NCBI GenBank assembly: GCA_913063325.1
Contig: CAJXYE010000038.1
Span: forward strand, 1 to 42,740
Length of the DNA: 42,740 bases
Source: an uncultured Colwellia sp.
GTDB lineage: Bacteria; Pseudomonadota; Gammaproteobacteria; Enterobacterales; Alteromonadaceae
Reading direction: 5' to 3'
A program made the position numbers and the translations under genes. The notes under the pieces were generated by a model that saw only the letters and a list, made by a program, of their open reading frames with translations, was not told where the DNA came from and made no database searches. Positions 41,809 through 42,740 of this stretch are shown here, piece after piece. The stretch's first letter is position 1, and each line of letters begins with the position of its first letter.

Positions 41809-42346
41809 TTTCTTCTCCTTAGTGAACTTACATTATAAATAACAAGATAAGAATTATGCATAAAATAAGCCTTGAAATGGATATCATTTAAGTTCAGTTA
41901 GTTAACTGGAAGGATTGCTAACCTTAATTACAACAAGAACTAAGTTGTAAAATTTGTTGACACTTTTTTAGTATATAGAGCCGATAAAAGCGACTTCCCC
42001 GAAATATAGTTATCAGTGTTGAGTCATATATTCATGCATAGAAACGTGGATATAAATAGACTACCACTACACACATATTTCACGTTGCTTAGCAACTCAG
42101 CTGATTCGTTAACATCCTTACAAATACTGTATGGCCTCAGTCAATCGACCGCCATTTTCGCAAGAAACGGCAAGTTTGACTGGAATTCTGAGTGGTTAGG
42201 GTGAAGTAGTTTCTGGATTCGCAGCCGCGGTGAGCCGATTAGTTGTGGCGTCTTCGGCATCGTGTAAAGTTTCAGTATTCAAGTGAGCGTATCTCTGTGT
42301 CACCTACGGATCTTTTTTTGTAAAAAACCAGAATTCAACGCACAAG
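41809..42346. other. Intergenic, no firm gene
   Basis: It contains the upstream region of the beta-propeller gene. A plus-strand open frame of 56-62 codons (42016 or 42034 to 42204) has a poor ribosome site and no recognisable likeness, so it is not called. Confidence 0.4.
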
Positions 42347-42381
42347 AAAAAGACCCAAAATCTATAAGTTGGGCGGTCTTA
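42346..42381 (-). terminator. Intrinsic terminator behind the tRNA fragment
   Basis: On the minus strand the hairpin AAGACCGCCCAA ... TTTGGGTCTT runs directly into TTTTTCTTG. The stem has a small bulge (CCCAA/TTGGG plus AAGA/TCTT). It lies about 30 bp past the tRNA 3' end, as expected of a native tRNA terminator. Confidence 0.6.
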
Positions 42382-42410
42382 GGTAATATGATGATTTACA
42401 CGTAAAAAGT

Positions 42411-42454
42411 TGTGACCCCTCTGTGACTTGAACACTGGACCTACTGATTATGAG
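42411..42454 (-). pseudogene. 3' half of a tRNA gene (tRNA-Met-like loop), attachment-site scar
   Basis: On the minus strand it begins with an anticodon-loop-like CTCATAA (anticodon CAT). A TCAGT anticodon-stem strand, variable region, T-arm GTG-TTCAAGT-CAC and acceptor strand AGGGGTC follow. The 5' partner ACTGA of the anticodon stem, and the whole D-arm and 5' acceptor strand, are missing; the sequence switches to unrelated AT-rich DNA exactly at the loop. The end reads ACAA rather than ACCA. A half tRNA cut at the anticodon loop is the usual footprint of tyrosine-integrase elements. Confidence 0.55.
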
Positions 42455-42740
42455 TATTTTGGTTTGTTATCGTTTTATTGAAATACTAATAATGTTATAA
42501 CCGCAATATCACAAAATAATTTAATAGAAAGTAGTACTTCGAATTGACACTTGTACTATTTTTTCGCCTTATATCAGGCGACTCCTATCTATAGTTAATG
42601 TTAGCTTCAGATCAAAAGCGACCAAAACCAGAACATACCTTTTTAAAATATCAATGTCTTCAAAGTGGTAAAAGTGAGCCTTAGTTTTTAAATCAATGGA
42701 CTATTAAAAATAGTTCACCACTATTGGCTTATTGATCATG
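42455..42740. other. Right edge, possibly the end of an integrated element
   Basis: AT-rich, no ORF of note before the window ends. If the tRNA half at 42411-42454 is the displaced original 3' end, this is the first part of the inserted element. Confidence 0.3.

Noticed and set aside
41957..41962. TTGACA as a plus-strand promoter
   Set aside because: No -10 element at proper spacing and no plus-strand gene downstream.
42016..42204. Plus-strand open frame of 62 codons starting at GTG
   Set aside because: Poor start context, no recognised motif, in a gene-poor region.

Overview
The window looks like an AT-rich chromosomal segment of a marine gammaproteobacterium, most likely Alteromonadales close to Colwellia or Thalassotalea. 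The grounds are base composition, a large NAD-dependent glutamate dehydrogenase, a TonB-dependent receptor tied to peptide use, a VCR-like integron attC site, and an intergenic repeat with TATACCCGTTACC ends of a kind I associate with this order. The genus is inferred, not proven.

Layout, left to right. (1) 1-1.9 kb is accessory: the end of a beta-helix (phage- or adhesin-like) region, about 700 bp without a convincing gene, and a single integron-type cassette with a DUF1330 gene and attC site but no integrase. (2) 1.9-10.3 kb, all minus strand, is a sigma-54-regulated export locus: NtrC-type regulator, histidine kinase, HlyD/MacA-like adaptor, LolD/MacB-type ATPase and an 820-residue duplicated FtsX permease. 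A strong terminator follows, then a second ATPase. A good -24/-12 promoter and an upstream palindrome precede the adaptor, so the neighbouring regulator probably drives the pump. (3) 10.6-12.9 kb is an ECF sigma factor / HEAT-repeat anti-sigma-like / DUF4097 operon ending in an intrinsic terminator. A secreted protein of eight 29-residue repeats and a GFA-family gene remnant follow. (4) 14.4-23.3 kb is a glutamate-centred catabolic block: LysR regulator, GltS glutamate symporter, DAP-decarboxylase-like PLP enzyme, and divergent NAD-glutamate dehydrogenase. (5) 23.3-35.2 kb is a peptide/D-amino-acid scavenging block: two orphan family-3 binding proteins, TonB receptor, M14 carboxypeptidase lipoprotein, N-acyl-D-amino-acid deacylase lipoprotein, second LysR regulator, and a CapA/PgsA-type protein. 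(6) 35.8-39.6 kb holds a histidine kinase translationally coupled to a family-5 oligopeptide-binding protein, with a possible 41-residue peptide gene upstream. (7) 40-42.7 kb holds a secreted beta-propeller protein, then a tRNA 3' half with its own terminator, which looks like the attachment scar of an element lying to the right.

The main unifying signal is a near-palindromic 15-mer, consensus ATAACCTAAGGTTAT, with the T-N11-A form of LysR-type operators. It occurs in front of the first LysR gene, twice between the decarboxylase and the dehydrogenase, in front of the TonB receptor, and in weaker form in front of the capA-like gene. This suggests that blocks 4 and 5 form one regulon. A coherent but unproven model is uptake of D-glutamate- or gamma-glutamyl-containing peptides (peptidoglycan peptides or poly-gamma-glutamate), trimming by the M14 and D-aminoacylase lipoproteins, import through GltS, and oxidation of glutamate to 2-oxoglutarate.
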